Part shown: positions 9,401 through 17,210 of the stretch, piece after piece
Layout: every line of letters begins with the position of its first letter
Numbering within the stretch: position 1 is the stretch's first letter
NCBI GenBank assembly: GCA_017463985.1
Contig: JAFUEH010000013.1
Coordinates: 1-57,699, forward strand
Length of the DNA stretch: 57,699 nt
DNA from: Eubacterium sp.
GTDB taxonomy: Bacteria; Bacillota; Clostridia; Oscillospirales; Acutalibacteraceae
Direction of reading: 5' to 3'
Notes under the pieces: model-generated
What the model saw: only the letters and a program-made list of their open reading frames with translations
Told to the model about the DNA's origin: nothing
Database searches by the model: none
Program-made: the position numbers and the translations under genes

Positions 9401-11161
9401 AGCGTTCGTGCCGCCCATTCCCAAAACTGTTGTTGTTTGATTAGAAAACGTTGCGGCAACAGGGAATCGTGGTGTTGTTATTCCGTCATACAATAAAACA
9501 ATATTGTTTGAGTGATACATTCTAATACCCGCAATATATGTACTTGACGGGGAATAACTATAAATCGGATTAGTCGCCTGTTCATAATAGAGCAGATTTT
9601 GTGCTGCTATACTATAGGCTATTGTAGAGGATGATTCCCCTGGGCTACCCTGTGACGTATTATAGAACGTGTATGCTGCATTACCGGAGGAACTGTCACC
9701 GCTGAAATATTTTACTCCATCGTCCGGATGATAATCGCCCTTAATAACCGCATCCTTCATCGGTGTGCAGTTCGCCACTGCCTTTTCCAATTTATTGGCA
9801 GTGTCTTTTAGTACAGCGATGAATTCATCGCTTCTGTTCTGGCCGTAAATGTACGCATCGAAGCATTCCTTGCCTTTCAGGTAAAGCGCATAGGTATCGG
9901 CAAGGTGCAGACGGAACGGGTCAGCCGCCATGTTGGCTTCAAACAGGTTGAGCATAGATACGATGGTATTAATGGAACCCTCGGCGCCGTTAACGCCGTC
10001 CAGGTCATTAATCGCATCGTCAAGATCTGTCCATGCTTTTTCAAAGCCTGCTTCCAGGTCGGTATCATAATGATAATTTGCATTGGAGAGGTTCAGACCG
10101 GTTGCGTTGTCAAACGCCGCAAAAATCTCGGTCGAGCCGCCGGCCTTTGCACCGTCGCTCGATACGTCAAGATAGGTATCCTTATACTTGGTGATAGAAG
10201 CCTGCATTGCATCCAGCAGCATCTTATAGTTCAAGACATATACCGGTTCAGTCGTATTCAGGCTGTTGTCGCCCTCGCCGACATGCTCATTACCAGTAAC
10301 AAGGTTGCCCCAATAGGGATATGTGTTCCACTCAAATCGGGAATATTTCTTATAAAGCTGAGTGTCGCTCAGCGTAAATACCAAGGAGTTATTGAAGTTC
10401 CAATAGTAGGAATTACCGCCGTGCTTATTTTCCGCATCATAGTAATCCGAAGCATTAACATCAACCGGAACGTAAGCATCGTAAGTATCCTCGGTTTTGC
10501 CTGCCCAGCTGATGGCATAGTCAGTGGAATCAGAGGAGCTGCTACCGGCGATAGTATGACCGTACCAATAATCCTTTAAGCGGCCGCCGGATTCTCTGAC
10601 ATAACGGAAACGGAAGGAATATCTACCCATATTTTCCTTATCCGCAAATACAACCGGCAGCTCGGCATTATTCGTACCGTCATACAGCAGCACGCCGCCG
10701 CGCTGATAAATAAACCAGTCAGCGCTGTACTTTAAGATACCGTTAGACCATGATACAAAGCCGTGAGGAATATCGGAATATTTAACTGTTCCCGGGTCAG
10801 CGCTGTACAGTACGTTGCCGTAATAACCGGTGGTTTCCGTACCGTTAATGCTGACAGACTGGAAGCTATTGTACATATCCGCATTCTGTGAGAATACCGT
10901 CATATTATCCACAGCCGCCTGCAGTGCGTCCGCCTGATCCTGACCGGCACCGTCCTTGCACGCCTCTACGTAAGCCAAATATGCCGGCAGCAAATTATTA
11001 TAGACTGTTCCGTTACGCATTGTGTTAATTTTGTTAACATAATTATTTTTGGCTTGCGTCAGCGTGGCTGCATAAGCCGTCATGGCGCCGAACGGCAAAA
11101 CGGTGATCACCATTAACACCGAAAGCATCACTGCCAACAGTCTTTTGCTGAACTTCTTCAT
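6440..11161 (-). CDS. Giant secreted surface protein with LYDG modules
   Basis: 1573 residues from ATG 11161, chosen because AGGAGGAAAT precedes it and a clear signal peptide follows (MKKFSKRLLAVMLSVLMVIT…MTAYAA); an in-frame upstream ATG at 11248 would spoil the signal. After it come helical FIVAR-like stretches and two copies of an unnamed module with the motif LYDGTNNAELPV (residue ~160) and LYDGITTPRFPV (~556), then more helical segments rich in 'ALxxAxxxI', then beta-rich domains (around 1110-1480) and a C-terminal domain with VTITEHGRTYLAL and ARGYVKYTYDF. No catalytic motif, sortase signal or dockerin is visible. It is paralogous to the C-terminal two thirds of the 43511-50188 product. 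It is exported; adhesion or glycan binding is only a guess. Confidence 0.8.
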   Translation of the reverse strand: MKKFSKRLLAVMLSVLMVITVLPFGAMTAYAATLTQAKNNYVNKINTMRNGTVYNNLLPAYLAYVEACKDGAGQDQADALQAAVDNMTVFSQNADMYNSFQSVSINGTETTGYYGNVLYSADPGTVKYSDIPHGFVSWSNGILKYSADWFIYQRGGVLLYDGTNNAELPVVFADKENMGRYSFRFRYVRESGGRLKDYWYGHTIAGSSSSDSTDYAISWAGKTEDTYDAYVPVDVNASDYYDAENKHGGNSYYWNFNNSLVFTLSDTQLYKKYSRFEWNTYPYWGNLVTGNEHVGEGDNSLNTTEPVYVLNYKMLLDAMQASITKYKDTYLDVSSDGAKAGGSTEIFAAFDNATGLNLSNANYHYDTDLEAGFEKAWTDLDDAINDLDGVNGAEGSINTIVSMLNLFEANMAADPFRLHLADTYALYLKGKECFDAYIYGQNRSDEFIAVLKDTANKLEKAVANCTPMKDAVIKGDYHPDDGVKYFSGDSSSGNAAYTFYNTSQGSPGESSSTIAYSIAAQNLLYYEQATNPIYSYSPSSTYIAGIRMYHSNNIVLLYDGITTPRFPVAATFSNQTTTVLGMGGTNAYVDNFYPTDADAVSMEKKDISSAAKRESSGFFVDNSASFEMATQRNVNGKHSGTVSGKYWIGRVHNDGSNIAAGYEINWKKGASYDESDVILGGKEMGYNTDSYRLWIRKYGASAYVSSGVSSVDYVGKKFTNDPSAYLDNYDHLNWNFIGHAGSSSSGLHTIFKAPASINVINVKPILDARASLLENTDVKDVLQHLFLYDEDSADLIDFLKKIDGIGSFDPNSYDYSKTTGGTHGNSANPGVDQCVEDMKTAINSFSGVADAVVNEAGKTVADDTTAGDNKIRVPSADELEKTSSSTEASNPDDTNWYGDLREALLNPLKKDECTVDSAWDEYTAALTAAQNAISAPAIATTDSYYPSEYSSKTIHEYAEELNEATAKYKTAGSAHTYLYADEDEDQLSEWECVLNSAHIHGTADMSAYNELEIAYKTLDLEAYQAAASSAMKTAYEDDFVPIKTKSTEKGQTPQNYVDQGVIDLLTAIGEAAGEGEGESQLKSYDVQFRIVVDGEEPVDVWSTQTRTYDFGTTISFDATEFASFPDNATCYKWTVRVGDGAAQTIYHAQNSLSNYVQGATVVTAYVNTPATDENVNVMILGPTDNVLYSLNVDKDAKVVFNDADSKGNISITIGDKTYDIARTYAYKNTEWTIGVQENDKVYSGATDDDGNEYTVESLRAERGLPYLKLVPHVEMVATDGYVVRYSGNTPATININGTDQELGEVTVDEKTYANGVSGVKYDDKVRITYTPDDSKGEFYGIAINVSEMAGGTVPKYVPISYSNEFYFLANSTMNVYPIYKTVVQKGDSTANVYTVDDGRNNGAGTKITNPTDRYYLNRHLPFVVDQFDTENVTGKYVFRVMFTQNIPDDANVTITEHGRTYLALNSESLVSDIAAGEGDIVIGKTFTSGGKEYSVTKKASSKTYDQQSHQFSFSNTKPTGYAYMIARGYVKYTYDFSQTVVDVDETGDETIETVDAPVEAISYGRADYFIQNS

Positions 11162-11314
11162 ACTATTTCCTCCTACTGAAGCGGTGCACGGTGCCGCGGT
11201 CACGTTCCTGACTACCGGTAACCGCCGCCAAGCCGAACACGCTTTCAAAAATTCTCTCTTATGAACTACTAATTGTCACACTATCACAAATTAATAATTC
11301 ATAATTTGTTTACA

Positions 11315-11343
11315 ATTATAGCATGACTTTTCCGTAATTGCAA
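11315..11343 (-). promoter_or_regulatory. Promoter of the giant protein operon, with long leader
   Basis: On the minus strand, TTGCAA (11343-11338), a 17-base spacer and TATAAT (11320-11315). The leader to the start codon is about 145 bases and contains an AT-rich hairpin (ACAAATTA…TAATTTGT, about 11287-11310). The word TATCACAAA recurs at 11282 and twice near 11443-11470; its meaning is unknown. Otherwise I see no gene in 11162-11477. Confidence 0.55.
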
Positions 11344-11477
11344 GGGGTCTATTTTAAAAAGAAATTAATTAACCGGATAAATTTTGATAGACTTATCTTT
11401 ATTTATTTGTTCAATTTGCCGAAAGCGCTGATTTTTTTAAATTATCACAAAAAATATAAAATATCACAAATACAGAG

Positions 11478-11506
11478 AAAAAGCTCCCCTTTACAGGAGA
11501 GCTTTT
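11478..11506 (-). terminator. Terminator of the choline-binding-type repeat protein
   Basis: A stem AAAGCTC(T)CC…GG(G)GAGCTTT is followed by a T-run on the minus strand, 14 bases past the stop codon. Confidence 0.8.
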
Positions 11507-11519
11507 GATGATGAAGTGA

Positions 11520-12713
11520 TTACGGGTTGGTGCAAACGCCGGAGGCGTTGAACTTATAGGTCTTGCTGCCGATCTTTTGCGACGTATTGGCGAGCATAGC
11601 GCCGCTGTTATTGAAGTAATACCAGCTGCCGCTGAGCTTCAGCCAGCCGGTAACCATCGCACCGGATGCGTTGAAGTAATACCACTTGCCGCCGAGCTTC
11701 TTCCAGCCGGTCTGCATGGCGCCGGAGCCGTTGAAATAATACCACTTACCGCCGATCTTCTGCCAGCCGGTCACCATGGTGGCATATTCCTTTTCAAAAT
11801 AATACCACTTGCCGCTGATCTTTTGCCAGCCGGTCAGCGCCTTATTATTGGAAGCGGAGATGTAATACCAAAAGCTATAGCTGCCGATCGTGCCGTCTTC
11901 GTTCGTCCAGCTTTCCTTTTCGTTATACCAGCCGGAGGTAACCATCGCGCCGCTCTTATTGAAGCAGTAGGTCGCGTTGCCGATCTGATAGCCGCCGTTC
12001 GCATACATGGTAGCATATTCCTTATCGAAATAATACCACTTGCCGCTGATCTTCTGCCAGCCGGTCAGGCACTTGCCGGAGGAGGTAGTATAGTACCAAT
12101 AGTCATAGCTATTGTGCGTGCCGTCCTCGTCGTCCCACGCATACGTCTCCTTGAACCAGCCGCCGGCAACCATCGCGCCGCTCTTATCGAAGCAATAGAC
12201 ATCGTCGCCGATCGGGAGCGCGATATCAGAAACCATCGCGCCGTCATACACGTCGAAATAATACCACTTATTATTGATCTTTTTCCAGCCCTTCACGGCT
12301 TTGCCGGAGCTGGGGTCTAAATAATACCAGTCGTTGTAGGAAAACGGAACCCATTCATCCTCTTCCTCGTCGTAATACTCGCTCGTGCCCTTATCGTTAT
12401 ACCAGCCGGTACGCATCACGCCGTTCGCGTCGAAATAATAATGATTGTCTTTTTCGTCCCAATAATCGCTATCGCGCAGGTTCTCGCCGTCCCCGTAGAA
12501 GAAATACCACTTGCCGTTGATCTTCTGCCAGCCGGTGACGCACTCGCCGTTTTTGTAATAGACCCAGTACGTATAGGTATAGGTTACGCCCTCGTCCTCA
12601 TAGCTGCCGGTTTCCTTTTGCCAACCGTTGGCCGCGAACGCTTCCATGCCAAAACCTGCAAAGCAGCTGATCGCCATCATCAGGGCCAAGAAAACGCTTA
12701 ATGTTTTTTTCAT
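11520..12713 (-). CDS. Secreted cell-wall/choline-binding repeat protein
   Basis: 397 residues: a signal peptide (MKKTLSVFLALMMAISCFAG…FAA) followed entirely by choline-binding/glucan-binding type repeats (Pfam Choline_bind_1 and _3 types), seen as GWQKINGKWYYFDxxGAMxTGW in about a dozen units. The first nine are longer and more diverged; the last four are near regular 20-residue repeats. There is no catalytic domain. In other Firmicutes such repeats bind choline-bearing teichoic acid or glucans; which ligand is bound here cannot be told. It has its own strong promoter and terminator and sits upstream of the giant protein gene in the same orientation. Confidence 0.85.
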   Translation of the reverse strand: MKKTLSVFLALMMAISCFAGFGMEAFAANGWQKETGSYEDEGVTYTYTYWVYYKNGECVTGWQKINGKWYFFYGDGENLRDSDYWDEKDNHYYFDANGVMRTGWYNDKGTSEYYDEEEDEWVPFSYNDWYYLDPSSGKAVKGWKKINNKWYYFDVYDGAMVSDIALPIGDDVYCFDKSGAMVAGGWFKETYAWDDEDGTHNSYDYWYYTTSSGKCLTGWQKISGKWYYFDKEYATMYANGGYQIGNATYCFNKSGAMVTSGWYNEKESWTNEDGTIGSYSFWYYISASNNKALTGWQKISGKWYYFEKEYATMVTGWQKIGGKWYYFNGSGAMQTGWKKLGGKWYYFNASGAMVTGWLKLSGSWYYFNNSGAMLANTSQKIGSKTYKFNASGVCTNP

Positions 12714-12745
12714 AAGATTACCTCCATAATATATTTTATACCTAT

Positions 12746-12774
12746 ATTATAGAATGCTTCTCGACGTTTGTCAA
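12746..12774 (-). promoter_or_regulatory. Promoter of the repeat protein gene
   Basis: On the minus strand a near-consensus TTGACA (12774-12769), 17-base spacer and TATAAT (12751-12746), 33 bases before the ATG; the ribosome site is GGAGG. Confidence 0.85.
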
Positions 12775-12798
12775 ATAAACAGTCTGTTAATAAATCAA

Positions 12799-12828
12799 AA
12801 AATCCGCCGCCTTACGGCAACGGATTTT
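12799..12828 (-). terminator. Terminator of pckG
   Basis: A stem AAAATCCG…CGGATTTT with an inner GCC/GGC pair is followed by TTTTTT-type sequence on the minus strand, just after the pckG stop codon. Confidence 0.85.
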
Positions 12829-12835
12829 GATGAAA

Positions 12836-14614
12836 TTAGTCGTTGAGTGCCGCCTTAACGTTAGCCAGCTCAGCCGCCAGCTCCTCCGGCAGCTTGTCGC
12901 CAAACTTAGCATACAGCTCGTCAACGCCGGCAAGCTCCTCTTCCCAAGCAGCCTTATCCACGTCAAGGATCTTGTCAAGATCAGCCTCGGTCATATCAAG
13001 GCCTTCCAGGTTGATGTCCTTCGCATACGGCAGGTAACCGATCGCGGTTTCCTGTGCATCAACCTTGCCCTCGCAGCGGTCGATGATCCAGTCAAGCACA
13101 CGCAGGTTGTCGCCAAAGCTCGGCCACAGGAAGTGACCCTCGTCGTCCTTACGGAACCAGTTAACGTTGAAGATCTTCGGCGCCTTATCGGCATCAAGGC
13201 CGGCACCGATCTCGATCCAGTGCTTCCAATAATCGCCCATGTTGTAACCGCAGAACGGCAGCATAGCCATCGGGTCACGTCTCACAACGCCGACAGCGCC
13301 GGTAGCGGCCGCCGTCGTTTCAGAGCCCATGATCGAGCCTACGAACACACCGTGGTTCCAGCTCTTTGACTGATAAACCAGCGGCGTAAGCTTTGCACGT
13401 CTGCCGCCGAAAACGAAAGCAGAGATCGGCACGCCGTTCGGATTTTCAAACTCAGAGGACAGGCACGGACAGTTCACAGCCGGAGCAGTGAATCTGGAGT
13501 TCGGGTTAGCCAGCGGCTCGTCAGAGGTACCGTTAATTTCCTCGCCCTTCCAGTTAATGCAATTCGTTGGCGGGTTCTTATCAAGACCCTCCCACCATAC
13601 GGTGTTGTTTTCAAGATTGTGGCAAACGTTGGTGAAGATCGTGCCCTTCTTGGTAGCAGCCAGCGCATTCGGGTTAGACTTTTCGTTCGTACCCGGTGCT
13701 ACGCCGAAGAAGCCGTTTTCAGGATTGATAGCATACAGACGGCCGTCCGGACCCTTTCTGATCCAGGAAATATCGTCGCCTACGCACTCGATCTTGTAGC
13801 CCTTGCGGAGATAGCCCTCCGGCGGAATGAGCATAGCGAGGTTCGTTTTGCCGCAAGCAGACGGGAACGCAGCGCAGATATACTTTGTCTCTTCGCCCGG
13901 CTTGGTTAAACCGAGGATGAGCATGTGCTCTGCCTGCCAGCCCTCGTTCTTACCGAGGTAAGAAGCGATACGCAGCGCAAAGCACTTTTTGCCCAGCAGC
14001 ACGTTGCCGCCGTAAGCAGAGTTAACGGAAACGATGGAATTCTCCTCCGGGAACTGAACGATCCATCTCTTTTCAGGATCGACATTGCACTTGCAGTGCA
14101 TACCGCGTACCCAGTCGTCAGAATCGCCAAGACAGTCAAGCACAGCCTGACCGACTCTCGTCATGATATTCATATTCAGTACAACATAGATAGAATCGGT
14201 GATCTCGATACCGATCTTGGAGAACGGAGAACCGACAGGACCCATGGAGTACGGGATAATGTACATGGTTCTGCCCTCGTAAGAGCCGGCAGCGATCTCA
14301 TCGAGCATCTTATGACACTCCGCAGGATCCATCCAGTGGTTGGTCGGGCCTGCATCCTCTTCCTTAGAGGTACAAATCAGCGTTCTTGCCTCAACACGGG
14401 CTACGTCGTTCACAGCTGTTCTGTGAAGATAGCAATCGGGAAGCAGCTCATCGTTAAGCTTAACCATTTCGCCGGTTTCAACAGCCTCTGCCTTTAAAGC
14501 GTCGATCTGTTCCTTAGAGCCGTCAATCCATACTACCTCTGCCGGCTTTAAAAACGCGATTTTTTCATCAAGCCAGGCAAGGAGCGTCGGGTTCTTTGTG
14601 AATTTTGTTTCCAT
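12836..14614 (-). CDS. pckG: Phosphoenolpyruvate carboxykinase (GTP)
   Basis: 592 residues, the usual length for the GTP-dependent family. It interconverts oxaloacetate + GTP and PEP + CO2 + GDP in the cytoplasm. Visible signatures are the kinase-1a P-loop (FPSACGKTNLAMLIPP, about 265-280), the nucleotide/metal segment GDDISWIRKGPDGRLYAINP, and the family-typical VFGGRRAKLTPLVYQSKSWN and NVNWFRKDDEGHFLWPSFGD near 390 and 505. The start has AAGGAG upstream. It is a monocistronic unit with its own promoter and terminator. In an anaerobe the enzyme may run toward oxaloacetate, linking to the Na+-decarboxylase subunits encoded nearby; that link is inference. Confidence 0.97.
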   Translation of the reverse strand: METKFTKNPTLLAWLDEKIAFLKPAEVVWIDGSKEQIDALKAEAVETGEMVKLNDELLPDCYLHRTAVNDVARVEARTLICTSKEEDAGPTNHWMDPAECHKMLDEIAAGSYEGRTMYIIPYSMGPVGSPFSKIGIEITDSIYVVLNMNIMTRVGQAVLDCLGDSDDWVRGMHCKCNVDPEKRWIVQFPEENSIVSVNSAYGGNVLLGKKCFALRIASYLGKNEGWQAEHMLILGLTKPGEETKYICAAFPSACGKTNLAMLIPPEGYLRKGYKIECVGDDISWIRKGPDGRLYAINPENGFFGVAPGTNEKSNPNALAATKKGTIFTNVCHNLENNTVWWEGLDKNPPTNCINWKGEEINGTSDEPLANPNSRFTAPAVNCPCLSSEFENPNGVPISAFVFGGRRAKLTPLVYQSKSWNHGVFVGSIMGSETTAAATGAVGVVRRDPMAMLPFCGYNMGDYWKHWIEIGAGLDADKAPKIFNVNWFRKDDEGHFLWPSFGDNLRVLDWIIDRCEGKVDAQETAIGYLPYAKDINLEGLDMTEADLDKILDVDKAAWEEELAGVDELYAKFGDKLPEELAAELANVKAALND

Positions 14615-14646
14615 AACAATCTCCTTTATATTATTGATTTCAGATC

Positions 14647-14678
14647 AAAAAACTAACAAAAGTTTCTTGTTTGTCAGT
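14647..14678 (-). promoter_or_regulatory. Terminator-like hairpin in the pckG leader
   Basis: On the minus strand ACTGACAAA pairs with TTTGTTAGT (14678-14670 with 14660-14652) and is followed directly by six T. It lies at the predicted transcription start, 35-60 bases before the ATG, so it could attenuate or simply be an upstream insulator. Confidence 0.35.
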
Positions 14679-14681
14679 TTG

Positions 14682-14710
14682 ATTATAGCGAAATCCCCCA
14701 TTGATTTCAA
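14682..14710 (-). promoter_or_regulatory. Promoter of pckG
   Basis: On the minus strand TTGAAA (14710-14705), a 17-base spacer and TATAAT (14687-14682). Confidence 0.75.
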
Positions 14711-14784
14711 TACTTATCCCCCGAATTCATTAAAAAGTTACAGATTTGCTATGCTTTATTGACAATTTTTTGACAAAAAAGAAA

Positions 14785-14806
14785 GAGCCTCCGCGAGCGA
14801 AGACTC
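14785..14806 (-). terminator. Terminator of pcrA
   Basis: A 9-bp stem GAGTCTTCG/CGGAGGCTC with a CTCG loop, then TTTCTTTTTT on the minus strand, eight bases after the stop codon. Confidence 0.8.
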
Positions 14807-14813
14807 ATCTATA

Positions 14814-17129
14814 TTATACTTTTTCCAGCTTGGCATAGTTCGCCATCATTTTTTTTGTGCCGGCCTTGTCGAACGCGACCTCCATCAGCACATCGTTACC
14901 CATCGGCTGGCAGGAAAGGATCACACCGGTACCGAAGGACTTATGCTTCACGGTGTCACCTACGCTGTACTGCACGTCGCTCTTAGCAGCGCCGCCGGTC
15001 TGGCCGAAGCGGCGCGCGGCCGTGCTGCTTTGCTTGGCAGCGCCGATCGGTGTGGACTTACTGTAACGGTTCGCCGTTTTCGGCTTGCCGAAGTGAGACT
15101 CGTAATCAGCCGAGCCAAAGCTGCCGGCGGTACCGAACGAGGCATAGCCGCCGCGCCTGCCGAAGGCGTCCTGCTGCCGGCGGAGGCTTCTGTCCTCTGT
15201 GATGTCGCTCGGGATTTCACGCAGAAAGCGCGAGGGTGGGTTCCGGTTCGTGGTGCCGTAAAGCATACGCTGGCGCGCGCAAAGCAGATACAGGCGTTCT
15301 CTGGCACGCGTGATGCCGACGTAAGCGAGGCGGCGCTCCTCCTCCAGATCCGCGTCAGAATAGAGGCTTTGGCTTCCGGGGAAAATGCCCTCCTCCAGAC
15401 CGGGGATAAACACAACCGGAAATTCCAGTCCCTTAGCGGAATGCAGCGTCATCAGCACAACGCAGTCGTCGTTTTCATTATACGAATCGATATCGGAAAC
15501 GAGCGCGACATCCTCCAAAAAATCCGACAGCGAAAACGCTTCGTCCTCCTCCTGATACTTGATCAACATGGAGGAAAGCTCCTGCACGTTATTTTTTCTG
15601 TCCTCCGCCTTCTGCGGATCCTCTTCGTCGAGATAATCAAAGTATTTCGTCTCTGTCAGGATCTCCTGCAGCAGATCGCTCATCGTCATACCCTCGTCAA
15701 GGCAGGCCTGAAAGTGACGGATCATCCGGCAAAACGGCTGCAGCTTGCCGGCAGAACGGGCGGTCTTCGTAAACTCGTCGGCGTGCTCGCACACCTCAAA
15801 GGCGCTCATGCTGTTGATCGCGGCAATCTCCATGATATAGCCGAACATGGTCTCACCGATGCCGCGCTTTGGCGTATTAATGATTCGCTGCAGGCGCACG
15901 TGGTCGGCCGGATTGTTGATCACGGCAAAATAGGAAATAATATCCTTGATCTCCTTACGGTCAAAGAACCGGTTGCCGCCGATAATTCTATAGGAAATAC
16001 CGGACTTCGCCAGCATAATTTCGATATTGCGCGACTGCGCGTTCATGCGGTACAGCACCGCATGATCCTTGTAGGAGCGGCCTGCGGCAACATTGCTGTT
16101 GATTTCGTCCACAATGAACTGTGCCTCGTCCATTTCATTGGCGGCAGTGTATAGCATCACCTTATCGCCGTCAGTGCCTTTATATGAGCGCAGATGCTTA
16201 TCGGCAAGACGGGTCTTATTATTGGCGATCACCGCATTCGCAGCGTTCAGGATATTCTGCATAGAGCGGTAGTTTTCCGCCAGCTCCAGCTGAATGACCT
16301 GCAGTCCCTCCTTTTCATACCGTTCCTTGAAACGCATGATATTTTCTATCGTGGCGCCGCGGAAGCGGTAAATGCTCTGGTCGTCGTCACCGACAACGCA
16401 GATATTATGGTATTCGCCTGCCAGCAGATAAGTCAGTACATACTGCGCATAGCTGGTGTCCTGATACTCATCAACGATCACATATTTAAACTGGTGCTGA
16501 TACAGCTGCAGGACGTCGTCATTTTCCTTCAGCAGCCGCACCGTATTAAAGATCATGTCGTCAAAGTCCATGGCGTCGGCACGCATCAGCTCCTTTTGGT
16601 ATTCCCGATAGCATTCTGCAATTTTGGAACGGCGGAAGTCGTTGACAGTAGTGGCCTTATATTCCTGCGGATCGATTAGGCTGTCCTTCGCATGACTGAT
16701 TTCTGTCAGGATGGAACGGTGATTGAGGAATTTATCCTCAATACCGAGCGATTTTTGCACACGCTTCATCACACGCTTTTGGTCATCGGTATCATAGATC
16801 GTAAAATGCTGCGTATAGCCCAGTCTGTCCGCAAAACGGCGCAGCATTCTGCCGCACATAGAGTGGAAGGTGTGCGCCCAAATATCGTTCGCCTCTGTGC
16901 CGACGGTGTTGACCAGTCGCTCGCGCAACTCACCGGCAGCTTTATTCGTAAAGGTGATGGCCAGCACCTGCCACGGGAAGGCATAGCCGTCGTTCAGAAT
17001 ATGTTCAATGCGCTTGACAATCGTCGCCGTTTTGCCGGTGCCGGCACCGGCGACCACCAGCACCGGTCCGTCGATCGTATCGATGACACGCTGCTGTTCT
17101 CTGTTAGGTTTCACTGCGTCTTTATTCAT
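14814..17129 (-). CDS. pcrA: ATP-dependent DNA helicase PcrA/UvrD
   Basis: About 771 residues, superfamily 1A 3'-5' helicase for repair and replication restart. Motifs in order: Q-motif NREQQRV, Walker A AGAGTGKT (about 31-38), motif Ia TFTNKAA, motif II DEYQDT, motif III GDDDQSIYRFRGA, motif IV ENYRS, motif V TLHSAKGLEFPVVF, motif VI YVGITRARERLYLL, and a C-terminal Tudor-like segment VGDTVKHKSFGTGVI that in PcrA contacts RNA polymerase. Two starts are possible: ATG 17135 directly abuts the AAGGA, while ATG 17129 has AAGGA at six bases, so I prefer 17129. Confidence 0.95.
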   Translation of the reverse strand: MNKDAVKPNREQQRVIDTIDGPVLVVAGAGTGKTATIVKRIEHILNDGYAFPWQVLAITFTNKAAGELRERLVNTVGTEANDIWAHTFHSMCGRMLRRFADRLGYTQHFTIYDTDDQKRVMKRVQKSLGIEDKFLNHRSILTEISHAKDSLIDPQEYKATTVNDFRRSKIAECYREYQKELMRADAMDFDDMIFNTVRLLKENDDVLQLYQHQFKYVIVDEYQDTSYAQYVLTYLLAGEYHNICVVGDDDQSIYRFRGATIENIMRFKERYEKEGLQVIQLELAENYRSMQNILNAANAVIANNKTRLADKHLRSYKGTDGDKVMLYTAANEMDEAQFIVDEINSNVAAGRSYKDHAVLYRMNAQSRNIEIMLAKSGISYRIIGGNRFFDRKEIKDIISYFAVINNPADHVRLQRIINTPKRGIGETMFGYIMEIAAINSMSAFEVCEHADEFTKTARSAGKLQPFCRMIRHFQACLDEGMTMSDLLQEILTETKYFDYLDEEDPQKAEDRKNNVQELSSMLIKYQEEDEAFSLSDFLEDVALVSDIDSYNENDDCVVLMTLHSAKGLEFPVVFIPGLEEGIFPGSQSLYSDADLEEERRLAYVGITRARERLYLLCARQRMLYGTTNRNPPSRFLREIPSDITEDRSLRRQQDAFGRRGGYASFGTAGSFGSADYESHFGKPKTANRYSKSTPIGAAKQSSTAARRFGQTGGAAKSDVQYSVGDTVKHKSFGTGVILSCQPMGNDVLMEVAFDKAGTKKMMANYAKLEKV

Positions 17130-17148
17130 GATCATTCCTTTTCCGGTT

Positions 17149-17174
17149 CAAAAACGGGCGATGCATCATCGCCC
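17149..17174 (-). terminator. Terminator of the decarboxylase operon
   Basis: A perfect stem GGGCGATG/CATCGCCC (17156-17174, 3-base loop) followed on the minus strand by C then TTTT(T). It separates oadG-oadB from pcrA. Confidence 0.85.
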
Positions 17175-17210
17175 AAACCGCTATCTATATTTTATTTATC
17201 TCAATTTTAC

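Noticed and set aside
14943-16154. A 403-codon plus-strand frame antisense to pcrA
   Set aside because: Opposite strand carries a complete, motif-rich helicase; the antisense product has no recognisable features.
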